Of a stretch of DNA of 64,000 nucleotides, positions 24,268-36,960 are shown piece after piece. The notes beneath the pieces are model-generated. The model searched no databases. It saw nothing but the letters and a program-made list of their open reading frames with translations, and was not told where the DNA came from. The DNA lies in the NCBI GenBank assembly GCA_026122225.1, contig JANEZZ010001950.1, forward strand, positions 124,001 through 188,000. Reading direction: 5' to 3'. Both the position numbers and the translations under genes were made by a program. The first letter of the stretch is position 1, and each line of letters starts with the position of its first letter. This DNA comes from Heloderma charlesbogerti. Taxonomy: Eukaryota > Chordata > Lepidosauria > Squamata > Helodermatidae.

Positions 24268-24294
<27 letters not shown>
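24268..24294. repeat. (GT)n microsatellite
   Basis: About 13 GT units inside the presumed 3' UTR. Confidence 0.9.
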
Positions 24295-25995
24295 CGCCCA
24301 GTATTTGGGGATCACAAGTAAAAAATGGATTGTTGAGAAGCCACTCATAGCTGTTTGGTTCCTTTCATGAGTTAGTTGGATGTAATGTGGATGACTCATG
24401 TTAGGAGTCTGCCGTGTGCCACAGTGAAATTGGAAATGGCCAGCACACCCAAGGTAACTCTCCTACATGTGACCTGTTTGAAGTGAAAGGGACACTGGGA
24501 AAACATGGCCATTTATTTCTTGATGGCACTTGTGGAGGAGAAGATGTCGGTGGCTCATGCTTGGTATCTTTTTAGTTACATTTTCACAAGTCTGCAGCAG
24601 GGTTATTCCCCTTTGACTAAGTTTTAATTTGCATAAGTGATGGAAAGTTAATCCCCGCTTAAGCAGTATGTAGAAATGGGTGCTGACTCTCTAAGCTTTA
24701 GAGAATGTATAGGGTCTCCAGGACATCTGACGCCCTTTTAAATGAGCATTCCCAGGTTGCCATAAAGTGTGAGATGAGCCAGGTGAGGTTTCTCTTGCCT
24801 GTTCTTTTTGGCTGCCCTCCTCCTGAGGAAGGAATTGGGTAGAAGCCACCTCTGGTGTCCCCCCTCCCCGACTTCATTGCTCATTTTAAAGCCACAGAGC
24901 CGAATCTCCAGGTTGAAACCTGGCAAGCTGAACTTAAATGTATCTGGGGCTTAACTGCAAGCAGTTTTGCTGGAAATTGCAGAAGTCGTGATGCATTCTC
25001 AAAACTGACCAAATTGTTTGACCAAACTTTAATAAGTGGATTTCAGGGTAATTCTGGTATTTTACACTTTGTACTTATGTTGGCATTTTGTTGTTGTTGC
25101 TATTTGTATAACAAACATTGGGTTGGATCCTAAGAACCACAAGCGGAATTCTACTGGCAGAACAGGGCTTCCCTTTCCTGCTCCAGCTCTCTGAACCCCC
25201 AGAAATTGATCATGAGGATACAGGATACTTGAAAATGAACAATGTGGGATGTAGGTCTTACAACTGTTAGAGGAAACTGAGAAATCGGGGATCTGCCCAA
25301 ATGCAAACAGTAATACCTTTCACTCACACAGCCCTCAGATCCAGCCCATTGATATAAAACGTGCCTATAGCAAAGGGGTTTTTTGCAAAATGTGCGAATT
25401 GGGCCATATCAGATTTTCAATGTTATGCGAAAAACCCTTGGAAATATGTTGGTGATGAGCGTCTGTGTCCTTAATGTATGTTTATCTCTCCTGCATTTTC
25501 TTGACTTGTTAAGGGTTTATTTAGAAATGCTAGTTGAAATTACTGTTTACTGTAAAATCCCCCCCTGCACTTGCGGTGTCAGTTGTAAAGCCGGCATCTG
25601 TAACAGATATGCTATGTGATATGATGGAGTTTTAGCCTGTTGTTCATTGTACTTTGTGTCAAGCCATCTATTGTTTGTATCCCCAAGTTTGTTTATTAAT
25701 TATTATTTGATATTGATATAAATATCACTTTTACCATGTTTTGCACAACTGATGTTGGGGAACTAATGAGTTCTCCCTATTACCCTTGTGGATTTTTTTT
25801 TTGCTTGTTTTCGAAATGAGAGACAGCACCAGTTTACTTTGTGTGTGTGTCTGTGTGTGTGCGTGTATTTTTTTTAATGCTCTCAAAGCTCGTATGTATG
25901 TGTCTTGGTTTCTAGGTACTGATTTGCAAAGTCTTTACATATTTCATACAGCAGCTTCACCATTCAAAATATGCTGTCTAAATATATGTGCTAAA

Positions 25996-26001
25996 AATAA
26001 A
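25996..26001 (+). terminator. Candidate distal polyadenylation signal of ELOVL5
   Basis: AATAAA within a run of A, about 2.5 kb after the ELOVL5 stop and followed within 50 bases by TGTT/TTTTGTG, a possible downstream element. A proximal AATAAA stands at 24010-24015. Which one is used cannot be read from the sequence. Confidence 0.4.
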
Positions 26002-27589
26002 AAACTAGCTTGTCTGAAATATCTGCATTGTTAATGTTTTGTGTTTTAATCATTAAATCATTCTTGATTACCTGTGTCTCCGTTTCAGTACAGTGACATC
26101 TTAATAGATCCAGCTTTTCAACTGATGCTAATTTTGCATACTTAACAGCTTTCCTTGTTAGTTCAGTTCCTACATTTTTGCACAAGACATACACAATACC
26201 ATTTTTTCCTGTTGTGCAGTACCCGTCACTGTAAGTATAATTCCAGGAATAATTGAACACAAGGTCGATTTTTAAATGGCACCTATTTTTCAACTTTCAA
26301 TAAGCAAAACTGAACAAGATCAGTGTGGCTCTTCTTTATAATGTAATCACTTCCTATTGTCGTCGGGGCATATCTAGACCAGTTTAGGTCTAAAGTGTAT
26401 TTATTTAATACATTTCTTTACAGCCTTTCTCCCAAGGAGATTTACAATTTTTAAATACTGACACACCAGAATATAGTTCTCGCAGGCGGATTGAAGGTCT
26501 CAGGAGCTGAAGATATGAACTCCTTTCTCTCCTGCCTTCCCTCAGGGCGTACAGGTCCCAGTAACCCCAGGAAAGTGGGGGAGGGGCTGCCCCAACTGAC
26601 CTTTCAGGCCTGCGATGGTACCTCCAGGAGCTGATCTGGCTAACTATGTATTTAAACACAGAAAGAATCCTTACCTGCTACTTTTTAATGGAAATGTAGC
26701 TTCAGGGGGTGCAGTTTGGACCAAGGGGAAGAAAAGTGCTTGACCTTTCCCCTGCAGCTATCACCCCCCCCCAAATCATATTTAAGCAGCCATTCCACTA
26801 TGCATGCAAGGGCAAACACGCATTTGAAACCCACAGAGGGGAGCTGCTTACGAGTGGATTTAGAACGGAAAAATAGGTGAAGAGTTAAGCATCCCATCCC
26901 TCCCTCACAACATTTCTACTTTAAATTCTCTCAAAATATATATAAAAATGAGAGAAACATCTGTTGTGTTACGATTAACATTACAATACGGATTTATTGT
27001 CATGACATTTAGAACAGAGACATGTCTGCATTTCTAAATAGTTCATAGCAATTGCTCTATCAGCAGTGAACAACAATCACTCTGAGGAACACTGATAAGT
27101 TATTCGCTGCACTGCTACATTCACTGTGGAACAGCTGTTTGGTGGTGGTTGATGTTAACACTTTTTAACTCGGCCTTTTCTTCATAACCCAACGTGCTAG
27201 CTCTCTCTTCTCTCATAACCCCAAAGCATATTTTCTCTCTACCACCCACAAAGCCCCCACCATCTGGATTTGTGTTCGTCTTATTTCTGTACACTATAGT
27301 GTGCTCTTTCTGTGCACCTGCATACTTTCTGTTCATGCTTGCTTCAACTGGTATGTTACCACAGGTTCCTCAAGTGCCCCCTCCCTTTTTCACCTCTCTT
27401 CAGCTGTCTACACTTCCATCTCTGAAAGAAAGGGGGGGGGAGTGTGAGAACAGTCTTCCTGCCTCCACTTTCTCTTCCCCTGCCCCAACATTCCTTCTCA
27501 ATGAGTTTCGCGGTAACAGTGTGCAAGACTTTCACTCTCACAGTAACCCAGGTAGTGAGCCTTGGATGCAGTAGGCTGTTATGGGGCTG

Positions 27590-27930
27590 TTCATGCAACA
27601 CGTTAACCCACACTCAGTGGTTGAGTGTGGGTTGTTGAAGTGTGGATTAGCGTGTTGTCTGAACTCAAGACATTGTCCACAGGGTGAGTTAACCATGCCG
27701 TGTAGCTTGTTAATCACCCTGAACAACCCAACAACCATGGGTTCTCAAGGTGGCTTGTTTGCAAGACAAAAAAACAACCACACTGTGTGTGTGACAAGCC
27801 ACCCTGTGGAAAATGTTCTGGGTTCAGACAACACGCTAATCCATGGTTCAACAAATAACCCATCATTCAACAACAACCCACACTCAACCACCGAGTGTGG
27901 GCTAGTCTGTTGGGTGAAACTGTTCTAGGT
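27590..27930. mobile_element. AACCCACA-type compound MITE
   Basis: CATGCAACACGTTAACCCAC, ACTCAGTGGTTGAGTGTGGG at the left; CAACCCACACTCAACCACCG, AGTGTGGGCTAGTCTGTTGG at the right. Several nested mirror blocks, no ORF. Confidence 0.6.
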
Positions 27931-28109
27931 GTGGTGGACCCGGTTGCAGCAGGCTGGAAAAATAAGTCCCAAATCTATCACATGCCTTCAAATCCAAGCA
28001 ATAGGAAGAGCAATGCAGATGTCCTGATGCAGACCTGTGGCTCTCCAATTATGGTTTAAACATCCATCAGCTCCAGCCAGCATGGGCAATGGTCAGCACT
28101 GAATTATTG

Positions 28110-28770
28110 TATATTTATAATGATGTTTAAGCCACTTTTAAGGGTAGAACCCTCTCAAGGCGGTGTACAAGGTAAAAACAGTGCAAAACGACGCAGAACA
28201 AGTACCACAGACGTTCAGTACAAATTCTATGAAAATGGCTATCACCAATAAAACCTGCAGCCTACAGACTGGAAAGGCCAGCAAGGTTGTAGTCCAACAA
28301 CATCAGGAAGGCCATAGTTTTCCTACCCTAATGTATTGTTATTTAGTAGATTTATATACTGCCTACTATATTTTTTAAAAATCTCTAAGTGGTTTACAAT
28401 AAGATTTAAATACATTAAAATACATCATGATGCCCATTAAAGTACATAATGGCTAAAGCATTTATAAAAACATTAAAACCAATACAACACCATAATTAAC
28501 AAATAAACAAACTGGGCAGCACACCCACTCAGTAAAGACATGGGTAAAGTGATGGGGTCTTTGGCACCTAAAGTAGGCCACAATTGGTGCCTCCAGAATA
28601 CCAGGGGGGAGGGCATTCTAATTGGTGGGCACTACCATGAAGAAGGCCTTGCTTCCCTGTTGCTGAAACATTGCAATGTGCAGGTTCCACCTCTGATGAG
28701 CTTAATGATTGCACAGGTGTGTATTTGGGAAGGCGATCCACCAGGTAACAGTCCCAAGCTGTTCAGGGAA
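28110..28770 (-). mobile_element. L2 LINE 3' fragments, two pieces
   Basis: TTAAGCCACTTTTAAGGG, then CTCTCAAGGCGGTGTACAAG begins one reverse 3' UTR. A second starts near 28,340 (TTTATATACTGCC...AAGTGGTTTACAATAAG) and runs into worn RT C-terminus (GGCGATCCACCAGGTAACAG) near 28,735. Confidence 0.65.
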
Positions 28771-29477
28771 TAAAAAAAATGTAGACACTCTTCTATTCCT
28801 ACCTCCCACTATTGATGAGTTTGGGGAATACTTAAATGTTTTTTCAAATAAGTGGTTAAGATTGCAAACAATGGGTATTTAGAATTTCCCCCAGGGCCTG
28901 AAAATAATCAAGAGAAGGAGTCTCAATTGGCTTCTTTATATTCTTTCTAAAGAGTTGTGGGCTATTACTATTCCTCAGAAGAGGTTTAGTGTAGGAGTCC
29001 TAGGCCATAATCCAGATAACTACTCAAGGCTTGGGCAAGGATTGCATGCACTCAGTGGAATTTCTGTGCGTCTTGTTCTGTGAACAACATTTCTCTTGTC
29101 CACCGCTCCTTCCCCTCCCCTCTGCAACCTTACTTTTGAAACACTTTGGAGGGTGTGGGGACTGGAAAACCTCTCTTTTAAAATAATTTTGAAATGCTTT
29201 GGTGGTGTAACAAAGTGATCTGTCAGGTTTGGCTGCTGGGTCTGAGGAGTTGCCTGTCAAGTTGGGAGATCGCTCCATGACAGAATTAGGCAGGGGAGGG
29301 GAAGCGAGCACAGCCTCGTTGACAGTTGGAATTCGTCCGCTGGTCGTGGCGTTTAGCCTGAGAGAGAGGTGGGGGTGGGAGCAATGAGTTTTATCTATGC
29401 CTGTCCTTGTCCCACACAGATGTAGTTGCACTGTTCTCATCTAAATGACCCCTTAAAGTTAGTGTAGCTAGCATGGG

Positions 29478-29608
29478 TGAGCACCTTTTGGCCTTCCAGA
29501 TGATGTTGACCTGCAATGCCCATCAGCCCCAGCCAGCATAGTAAATGGTATGGGATGATGTAAGATGTAGGCCAAAACATCTGGAGGACCATAAATTCCC
29601 CACCCCTG
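29478..29608. mobile_element. Foldback MITE
   Basis: CACCTTTTGGCCTTCCAGAT at the left mirrors GTAGGCCAAAACATCTGGAGG at the right; middle CCCATCAGCCCCAGCCAGC. Confidence 0.65.
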
Positions 29609-30869
29609 TGCTAGGGATTATAGTAAGTTCCCCCCCCCCTTTTTGCTCTTGAGTGTATGTTCTGAACGTTGATTTTTGTTTCCCATCTCTAAACCATGCC
29701 TTTTTGCCTATGAATAAAAAAGCCCCACTGTGAATATTTAGTGGATCCTGTAGCATGGTTTTAAATATTCCTTCCTTGCAGACCTCCCCCATGATGCTTT
29801 ATCCTCGACCTTGCCTATTGTGTCTGGGTGAAAAAGATCAAGGGTATTCCTAGCCCAGTCAGGGGGAATGTGGCAAATGGGCTGGTGGCAGTGACACAAC
29901 CTGAGCAGACCATGCATACCTCCTACGTCATAGGGAGGTGGCGCATGTCACAGTATCGAAGGCTCCGTTGAGGGGAGGCTGTGACCAGTGAGGGGTCACG
30001 GAGGGGGGCAAGGTGTGGCTGCTCAGTCTGCCACCCAGGTGTGCACTGTTGCTGGGCAACTTCAAGGCCCCTCTCGCGCCCTCCCTTCTTATGGTTCTTG
30101 ATCTTTAAACCAGGCTCAGACAGGGGTCCCCTTCAAATAGAGGACTGTCCTCTGACAGCCTTTTAAACTGATGTCTGTCCTCTGTAATGCAGGACACACG
30201 GCCATCCTATGTAATCTGTGTACAGCAGCTTTCTTGGCATTGGAGAAGATTCTGAATCATTTTAGAGCAGTCAGTAAATAAGCTTCCCCTAACAGGGAAG
30301 ACTCCATATGACCATCCTCACCCAAACTGACACGTCTCCTTGGGTCTCCCCTCCCCCAGAAAAATTAGGAAATGGGAAACATAGGTTGAATCCTAGTAGA
30401 ACCCTTTCCCTCCCCGCAAAGGTGCTTTGAATCAAGTCTCCTTTTCTGAGTTTTCACAACATCCATGGTCTGCCCCATCTAGCGGAAGCAAGTATTTTGA
30501 GGGTCAAGTGCTGTGTATTTTGAGGGTCAAGTGTATTTTTCCCATACATCCAGGAAAAAAAGATGAGGGAATTTGGGTACTGGGTGCAGAATGCAGTATC
30601 CTAAAAGTATGACAGATCTTTTAATTAAGTTTCTGGCAGTGAAGATAGGCTTTAAATTAAATGGTAAAGTCTGGTTAAATATCTAAAGAAAAGTGTGGAT
30701 TCACATATGCTTAATAGGATTTGCAATGGCTGGAGTAGGTCTGTTGCTGTTTTTTTGCCAAGGTTCCTGTGACTTCAGTCGCATGACAGAAATCATCTGG
30801 TAACGCTTTTGTTTGTATGGTGAGTCTACAGTAGGAAATCTTCATGGGCTTATTTGTGCCCCTTACACA

Positions 30870-31013
30870 GCTGTGCAGGGGTAGGCAGCTTGTGGCCCTC
30901 CAGATGTTTTGGCCTACAACTCCCATCAGCGCTAGCCAGCTAGGCCAATGGTAAGGGACATGGTAGATGTAGGCCAAAACATCGGGAGGGCAACAAGTTG
31001 CCCACTGCTGTGC
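30870..31013. mobile_element. Foldback MITE with hAT-like ends
   Basis: Starts CAGGGGTAGGCAGCTTGTGG and ends CAACAAGTTGCCCACTGCTG, imperfect inverted ends of the CAGGGGT type. CCAGATGTTTTGGCCTACAA mirrors GTAGGCCAAAACATCGGG. Confidence 0.7.
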
Positions 31014-31485
31014 CAAAAGCACAACATCCTGCCCAAGGGGGTGGGGGTGGGGAGTTGGCAATCCAAAGTCAGACGGCGGGGCTTCAGTGGCTTCCATAGA
31101 TCTTTATCCCTTCCCACAACTAACAGAAGCAGGATAAATAATGCGTAATCAATATATGCCAATCTGATTAAGTGCACAGAATGTATGCAGACTGCAGAAT
31201 TCAGCTTTTTCTCAGTGGAAAATGTTGACTTTTGTTTTCCCTGATGTTATGTGCCACATCAGGATCCACCTTTTGGGGGGTGAGTTGGAGGAACAAGGGG
31301 GCTTTGGATCCAGCAGATCCAAGGCCTCCCACAATAAGTGCTGTTTACAACCCTACTGCTCGCTGAGCAACTCAAGCAGTACAGTAATGGTGGGTGAGCC
31401 TTCCACCACAGCACCATGGGGGCCTCCATCCACAAACCTCCCTCCCTGCTTCTCAGCCATTCTCCCAGAGACCATAGATCGCCCC

Positions 31486-31566
31486 CTTAAGATACAATCC
31501 TATACACACTTACCTGGGAGTAAGTCTCATTGAACTCAATGGGTCTTACTTCTGAGTAGACAGTCA
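31486..31566. mobile_element. Small palindromic MITE
   Basis: ATACAATCCTATACACACTT, then ACCTGGGAGTAAGTC mirrored by GGGTCTTACTTCTGAGTAGAC around CATTGAACTCAATGG. The far end lacks the second CCTAT arm. Confidence 0.6.
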
Positions 31567-32039
31567 TGTGCTGTTAGTGTTCCTAATAATTTTGTTTGTT
31601 TGTTTATTACTAGCTTAGGCGAGCTGTAGTAGAAAAGTTGCCATGAGCTGTTTTGTCTTAATCAAGGAGCCCTGGTTAAAAAGCTTTTCTAGACAAAGCT
31701 GTTAATCCACTGCATCTACTTTCAGTTTCATCACAGAATTGTGATCCGAGCACTACAAGAGGAACATTTCTTTTCCGGTTTTCCACTACATAACCTCTAG
31801 GTGGGACTGTGGCATAGCAGAACAGTGCAAATACACACATGGAACAGCATTTTCTTTCATCGTCAGAAATAATACCCCATTTTCCATGCTCTAAAAAACT
31901 TGCTGAAAGTGCTGTTTACAAACATAAGCAAAACTGGAGGGTCATGAAGTTGTCTAAAGGATTTGTGAACAACAGTGAGTAGGGCACAAAGGCACAATAA
32001 ATGCTTCATGTACAAAAACTCAAAGTTTCTTCAAAATAT

Positions 32040-32860
32040 TTATTTTATTTATTTATTTCATTTCTATACCGCCCAATAGCCGAAGCTCTCTGGGCGATTC
32101 ACAAAAATTAAATCCAAACAACACACAATAAAACAATTTAAAATATACAGAACATTAAAACCACAATATAACAATACAACCACAATAAAACCTAGCAGCA
32201 GTGCAAGAGTTTAAAATACAGATTTAAAACAGCAAAGATAAAAATTTAGAAAGCTAAAATGCTAAAATGCCTGGGAAAATAAAAAGGTCTTCACCTGGCG
32301 CCGAAAGGAATACAATGTAGGCGCCAGGCGAACCTCACTAGGGAGCTCATTCCAGAGCCGGGGTGCCACAGCAGAAAAAGCCCTCCTCCTAGTAGCCACC
32401 TGCCTCACTTCCTTTGGCAGGGGCTCACGGAGAAGGGCCGCTGATGATGATCTTAAGGTCTGGGCAGGCACATATGGGAGGAGGCGATCCTTCAGGTAAC
32501 CTGGCCCCAAGCCGTTAAGGGCTTTGAATGTTAACACCAGCACTTTGAATCGGGCCCGGAAATGGACTGGCAGCCAGTGCAGCTGGAAAAGTACTGGCAT
32601 AATATGAGCTCGCAGGCCAGTCCCTGTTAACAATCTTGCTGCCCTATTTTGGACCAGCTGAAGTTTCCGGACCGTTTTCAAAGGCAGCCCCACGTATAAC
32701 GCATTGCAGTAATCCAGACAAGAAGTTATCAGAGCATGGATAACTGTAGCAAGGCTATCTCTGTCCAGATAAGGGCATAGTTGGTATACCAGCCTAAGCT
32801 GATAAAAAAGTGCTCCGTGCCACTGAGTTCACCTGTGCCTCAAGTGACAGTTCTGGATCC
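32040..32860 (-). mobile_element. L2 LINE 3' part
   Basis: The 3' UTR lies at the left (TTTCTATACCGCCCAATAGC, CGAAGCTCTCTGGGCGATTC) with an (ATTT)n start at 32,040. The reverse transcriptase C-terminal region extends to about 32,860, where similarity fades. Confidence 0.85.
32262..32693 (-). pseudogene. L2 reverse transcriptase C-terminal segment
   Basis: 144-codon frame with LQLVQNRAARLLTGT, LFQLHWLPVHFRARFKVLV, FKALNGLGPGYL, RRAFSAVAPRLWNELPSEVR and FRRQVKTFLFS, the well-known end of L2-clade ORF2. The catalytic core is not present; a 5'-truncated insertion. Confidence 0.88.
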
Positions 32861-32993
32861 TGAAAATGTGTTGCGAACTGTAACTATGGTGTTACAGGGC
32901 CTCTGCTGATGATCACAGAAGGCAGCTAGGTTCACACAGGAGCAGAGACTTTCAGATACCAGAGGCACCTTATAAATAATAACTAATAATGGG

Positions 32994-33017
32994 GTGTGTG
33001 TGTGTGTGTGTGTGTGT
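32994..33017. repeat. (GT)n microsatellite
   Basis: About 12 GT units followed by a CGG and a run of G. Confidence 0.85.
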
Positions 33018-33359
33018 CGGGGGGGGGGATTCTAATCTTAGCCCATTTTGATTTGGGTCCACTCTTCTCAAAAGTTGGAGAGCCCCCATAAGGACTTGAT
33101 TTGTCAAGGTCACCTTTCAGACCAGTTTATATTTACCTTAGCTGGATCAAGTGCTTCTCTGTGCCACCAAAGCAAGATGGTTGTTCTGCCCTTCCAATAT
33201 GCGTTTAGCAGTACTTGGGTTAAGGAAGTTAGCAATATCATTACTCAAGAACCCCAGCTTTTCAAGGGCATAGTCTGTTTTCCTGTACTTCTCAAGAAGC
33301 TCATCTTGAGTCTCTCAAAATCTTCCGGGGGCGAGGGGAGCTCTTCTGCAAACATTTAC

Positions 33360-33950
33360 TTACTTACTTACAATATTTACAGATTTCAGAGCGGTGAACA
33401 CAAAAGACAAAACAGTAAAATAATAAAAAGATTAAAACACCACATTAAAATTAAACAAAAACAAAAAACAGAATGCCAATAGAAACTGTGACTGGTCAAT
33501 TAAGGAATGCCTCCTGGAACAGTGCTGTTTTCAGGAGGCACCAGAAACAACACAGTGTTGCTGCCTGCCTGACCTCCAGGGACAGGAAGTTCCAAAGAAA
33601 AGGGGCCACCACACTGAAGGCTCTTCTCCTGCTGCACTCCAATCAGGTCATAGGTCCATGTGGAATCACCAGGAGAAAGCCTTCCAATGACCTCAGTGAC
33701 CGGGCAGTTGGTAAGGGAGGAGGCACTCTCTTAGGTATCCTGGTCCCAAGTTGTTTAGGGCTTTGTATACTAGTACTAAAACCTTAATCCTGGCCCAGTA
33801 GCAGACAGAGCAGAATTTGCAAGACATTTGCAAGATATCCATTATTTGTGAGGTAACAATTTTGATATGCCCTTGTAATTGTTCTCCACAGTGCTGACAA
33901 CCTGAATACAACGTCCCTTGACAAGGCAATGAAGAAAACATCTCCTTGCT
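33360..33950 (-). mobile_element. L2 LINE fragment
   Basis: Reverse L2 3' UTR (TACAATATTTACAGATTTCA, GAGCGGTGAACAC) leading into RIKVLVLVYKALNNLGPGYL at the right end, the same RT block as at 32.3 kb. Confidence 0.75.
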
Positions 33951-34689
33951 ACCTCATCAGACCTCTTTGCTTGCCATAGCCACTCCTAAGAAAAGTGGGG
34001 ATAGGGGAATGCTTCAATTTCCTATTAGACGAGGGGATTCACATTTTGAAAATGAGTTTTACAAGCGGGACCCTGCACAGGATTTGTGATTTGGAATAAA
34101 AGGGGCAAAAGGCTCACTGTGTTTCTTTGCCTTCCTGTTTCCCTGCAATTAACTGACCTTTGGAATGGGGAGAACGATTGGGTTCAGAGCATGCTTTGGC
34201 CTCCTTTTGACTTCAGGGCAACTGTGATGGAGGATGGAGCAATTAAAAGGTCAAAATCTGGCAGGTGGGAAGATCCTGAAAAGGCCAGTGATGCAGCCCA
34301 AGAACTTCTAAAATGCCACCTGGATAAGAGACCACTTGGGAACCTGATATAATGGAAGGAAGGCAGGATATAAACATAATGTATAATAATAAAAGATGAT
34401 ATGTGTCTGACTGTCAGCATCATAGCTCCAAGACCATGAAACCTAGACACCTAAAACTTGGCAGGTATACTAAGGGGACCCTAGGGTGTACACCTCCATG
34501 GTGCACACCCTACCCTCCTACCACACCCTACCCACCTACCATGGTGCACACTCTGCCCTCGGAGGCAGTGCGGAGAAGCCTTATCCTCCGCGCTCGGAAG
34601 AGGAGCACAGAGCAACTGAAAAAAGGTGGGGCTGGGGTGTTCCGGGGCGGGTAAGCGGAGCTGTGTGTATGACACATCTAATGTATCAT

Positions 34690-34880
34690 ATATACAGCCT
34701 CCTCTCCCGGTTGGGCCCCCGCAGCTAGACAGCCAAAAACAGCTGTCTAGTGGAAAATAGGCGGGCAGGAGATGCCCGGAGGGAACAATTCCCCCTGTGC
34801 CTCTCCTGCCTTGCTTTGGATAGGCGGTCGCCTCCGAGTTTGGAGACGGCTGCCTATCTTGATAGGACTGCACCCTTAAT
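34690..34880. mobile_element. MITE fragment related to 2,038-2,356
   Basis: CAGCTAGACAGCCAAAAACA, GCTGTCTAGTGGAAAATAGG, then a GC-rich segment and TTGATAGGACTGCACCCTTA as the right end. The left end is not recognisable. Confidence 0.6.
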
Positions 34881-35484
34881 ATGTCTGTGTTTGAAGCCTG
34901 CAGGACCATCCTCAATCACTAGGGGCAGACCTCCCCAAGCAGCACATGGCTTTGCAGTCGACACCTTGTGAAGCTGGGGGGAGGGGTTCAAGGGGCAGAG
35001 TTACATGGCTGCCCCTCTCCCGTGCCGTGGAGACTGGAGCAGATGGACCTCTCTCTCAGGGGGCTATAGGGGTGCACCATGACAAGAACCATGCTTAGGG
35101 GTGCTAGTGGCCGTGGCCTCATTCAGACAGGGCAAGGACAAACTAAGGGTTATTCCAAGTCCAATTCTTGCAGAACCGGGTGTGTTTGCAAGTAAGCATA
35201 GAATGGTACCACAGCTCACTTCCCCAACAGCCAACACAGGGATCTCAGGCAATGACCACCCCAAAACTATTCCTAGCATCTCTCAGTACTGGCTGATGGC
35301 AGGAAGTCATCTCTGCTCACTTTATGGATTCATTTATTCATTGCATTACAGTGATGTATTACATTACATTACCTTTCTTCCACTAAACTCAAGGTGGAAA
35401 CATGGGTTTCCTAGCTGGTCTCCCATCCAGCCATCAACCAGACACAAACCTAGTTGGCACCAATAAGGCTGATGATTCACAGCA

Positions 35485-35615
35485 TTTCTCAACCTGGTGC
35501 CTTCCAAATGTTGTGGACTTCAACTCCCATCAACCTCAGCCAGTATGGCCAATGGTGAAGAATCCTGGGAGCTGTAGTCCAAAGCATCTGGAGGGCACCA
35601 GGTTGGGGAAGGGTG
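35485..35615. mobile_element. Foldback MITE
   Basis: CTCAACCTGGTGCCTTCCAA, ATGTTGTGGACTTCAACTCC at the left mirrors GGAGCTGTAGTCCAAAGCAT, CTGGAGGGCACCAGGTTGGG at the right. Confidence 0.75.
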
Positions 35616-35939
35616 ATATATCATGTTCCTTCAGACCACAGTTCCTTCAACTCCATGGAAGATATTGCCAAATAGCATGAAGGAAGCAAAGTTAGGATGG
35701 GAATGAGGAAGAGGGGGATTTTCCTCATGGCACTGGTTTTTGCCAACCCTTTACCCACCTCACCATTTAGGTGCCCATGTTGTCCAGCCATGGACACCCC
35801 ACTTTATAAATTGATAGATTTATCATACTTATAACCTTGCTTGTCTTTCCTTCAAGAAGCTCATGATAATATCTTACAAAGATATTACCCATTTGGGTAA
35901 TATCAAAGATGAGTTTGTAATACAAAGATGAGTTATGCC

Positions 35940-36085
35940 ATTTTGTCCTCACAACAAGGCTGCCGGTTAAGTTAAGCTGATACAGGTCAACTGGCCCAAG
36001 GTCACTAAGCACATTTCATAGCTGAGCAGGGCTTTGAACCCAGGTCACCCCAATTTCAGTCAAACACTCTACTTACTAATGTTTC
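35940..36085 (-). mobile_element. tRNA-derived SINE (reverse)
   Basis: TTGTCCTCACAACAAGGCTG, CAACTGGCCCAAGGTCACTA, GGGCTTTGAACCCAGGTCAC: same family as 60,203-60,449, worn. Confidence 0.65.
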
Positions 36086-36109
36086 TACACTTACCCCTCT
36101 GGGGTGTAA

Positions 36110-36960
36110 CACCTGGACTTTATTTAAGAAAATGTCAATACCACTTTTCTTTAAAAAAAAAAAATCCAAAGTAGTTCATAAAATAAAATAATGATAAAAT
36201 ACCATAGAACTATTCAATAAAACAGATGTAATAGAGAAATAGAGCTGGTGTCTCGGTGATGACACCTTGCCTCAAATTGCCTAATGACTGCACCCAACGG
36301 CTGCATATAGATGTTAAAAAATTAAAATATTGGTGACAGGATAGTGCCCTGTGGAACCCCACAGCAGAGTTGGCAAGGGGCCAAGGCATAATTCCCCAAT
36401 GCCTCTCTCTAGAACAGACCTTGCAGGTAGGAATAGAACCACTGCAGTAAGTGCCCCCTACAGCAACCTAATGGAGCCGGTCCAGGAGAATACTATGGTC
36501 TATGGTATCAAAAGCTACTGAGAGGTCAAGGAAAAGCCACAGTCCCCCTGTCCCTCTCCAGATAAATGCCATTCTTCAGGGTGACCAAGGCTGATTCCAT
36601 CCCGAAACCAGGCCTGAACCCAAACTGGAAAAGGTACAGATATTCCATATCCTCCAAGAGCATCTGCAGCTGTGCTGCCCTCTCAAGCACCTTGCCCCCC
36701 CCCCCAAAGGGATCTGTAACTGGATGGGAGTTGTCATCAACCTCTGAGTCCAGGGAGGGCTTTTTCAGGAGTAGTCACACAATCATCTCTTTAAAGGCAG
36801 CCAACACCACTCCCTTGTGTAAAGGCGCGTTAATCACTCCCTGGACTTACCTGGCCAAACCTCTCTGGCTAGTCTTCATAAGCCAAGATGGTCAAGGGTT
36901 GAGAGGGCATGTGATCAGCTGCATCACCTGCCACATCATCAATTGAAATTGATTCCACAA
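36110..36960 (-). mobile_element. L2 LINE fragment including part of the RT core
   Basis: Read on the - strand, separate frames give L2 RT blocks: DLSVAFDTIDHSILLDRL (near 36,500), a GVPQGTILSP block (near 36,355) and NIYMQPLGAVIRQF (near 36,310). Several frameshifts and stops. The A-rich run at 36,153 marks the 3' UTR side. Confidence 0.7.

Larger units (their letters stand above)
23501..26020 (+). other. ELOVL5: Probable ELOVL5 3' UTR
   Basis: Follows the stop codon with no further coding sequence. AATAAA signals occur at 24010-24015 and 25996-26001; the second lies beyond a stretch (about 25,380-26,000) that looks little touched by repeats. An (AT)n run (23759-23803) and GT runs (24268-24294 and near 25,840) sit inside. 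The UTR end is inferred from the last AATAAA, not shown by transcript data. Confidence 0.5.
26021..32030. other. Intergenic stretch of decayed repeats, no gene seen
   Basis: Beyond the ELOVL5 UTR I see a worn L2/SINE tail (26,395-26,460), an AACCCACA-type MITE stretch (27,590-27,930), L2 tails (28,110-28,770) and foldback MITEs (28,032, 29,478, 30,870, 31,486). Open frames at 27,194-27,574 (+) and 29,024-29,440 (-) match nothing I know and show no coding pattern. Confidence 0.7.

Noticed and set aside
29024..29440. 138-codon - strand frame
   Set aside because: No recognisable domain, low-complexity patches and no splice or promoter context.
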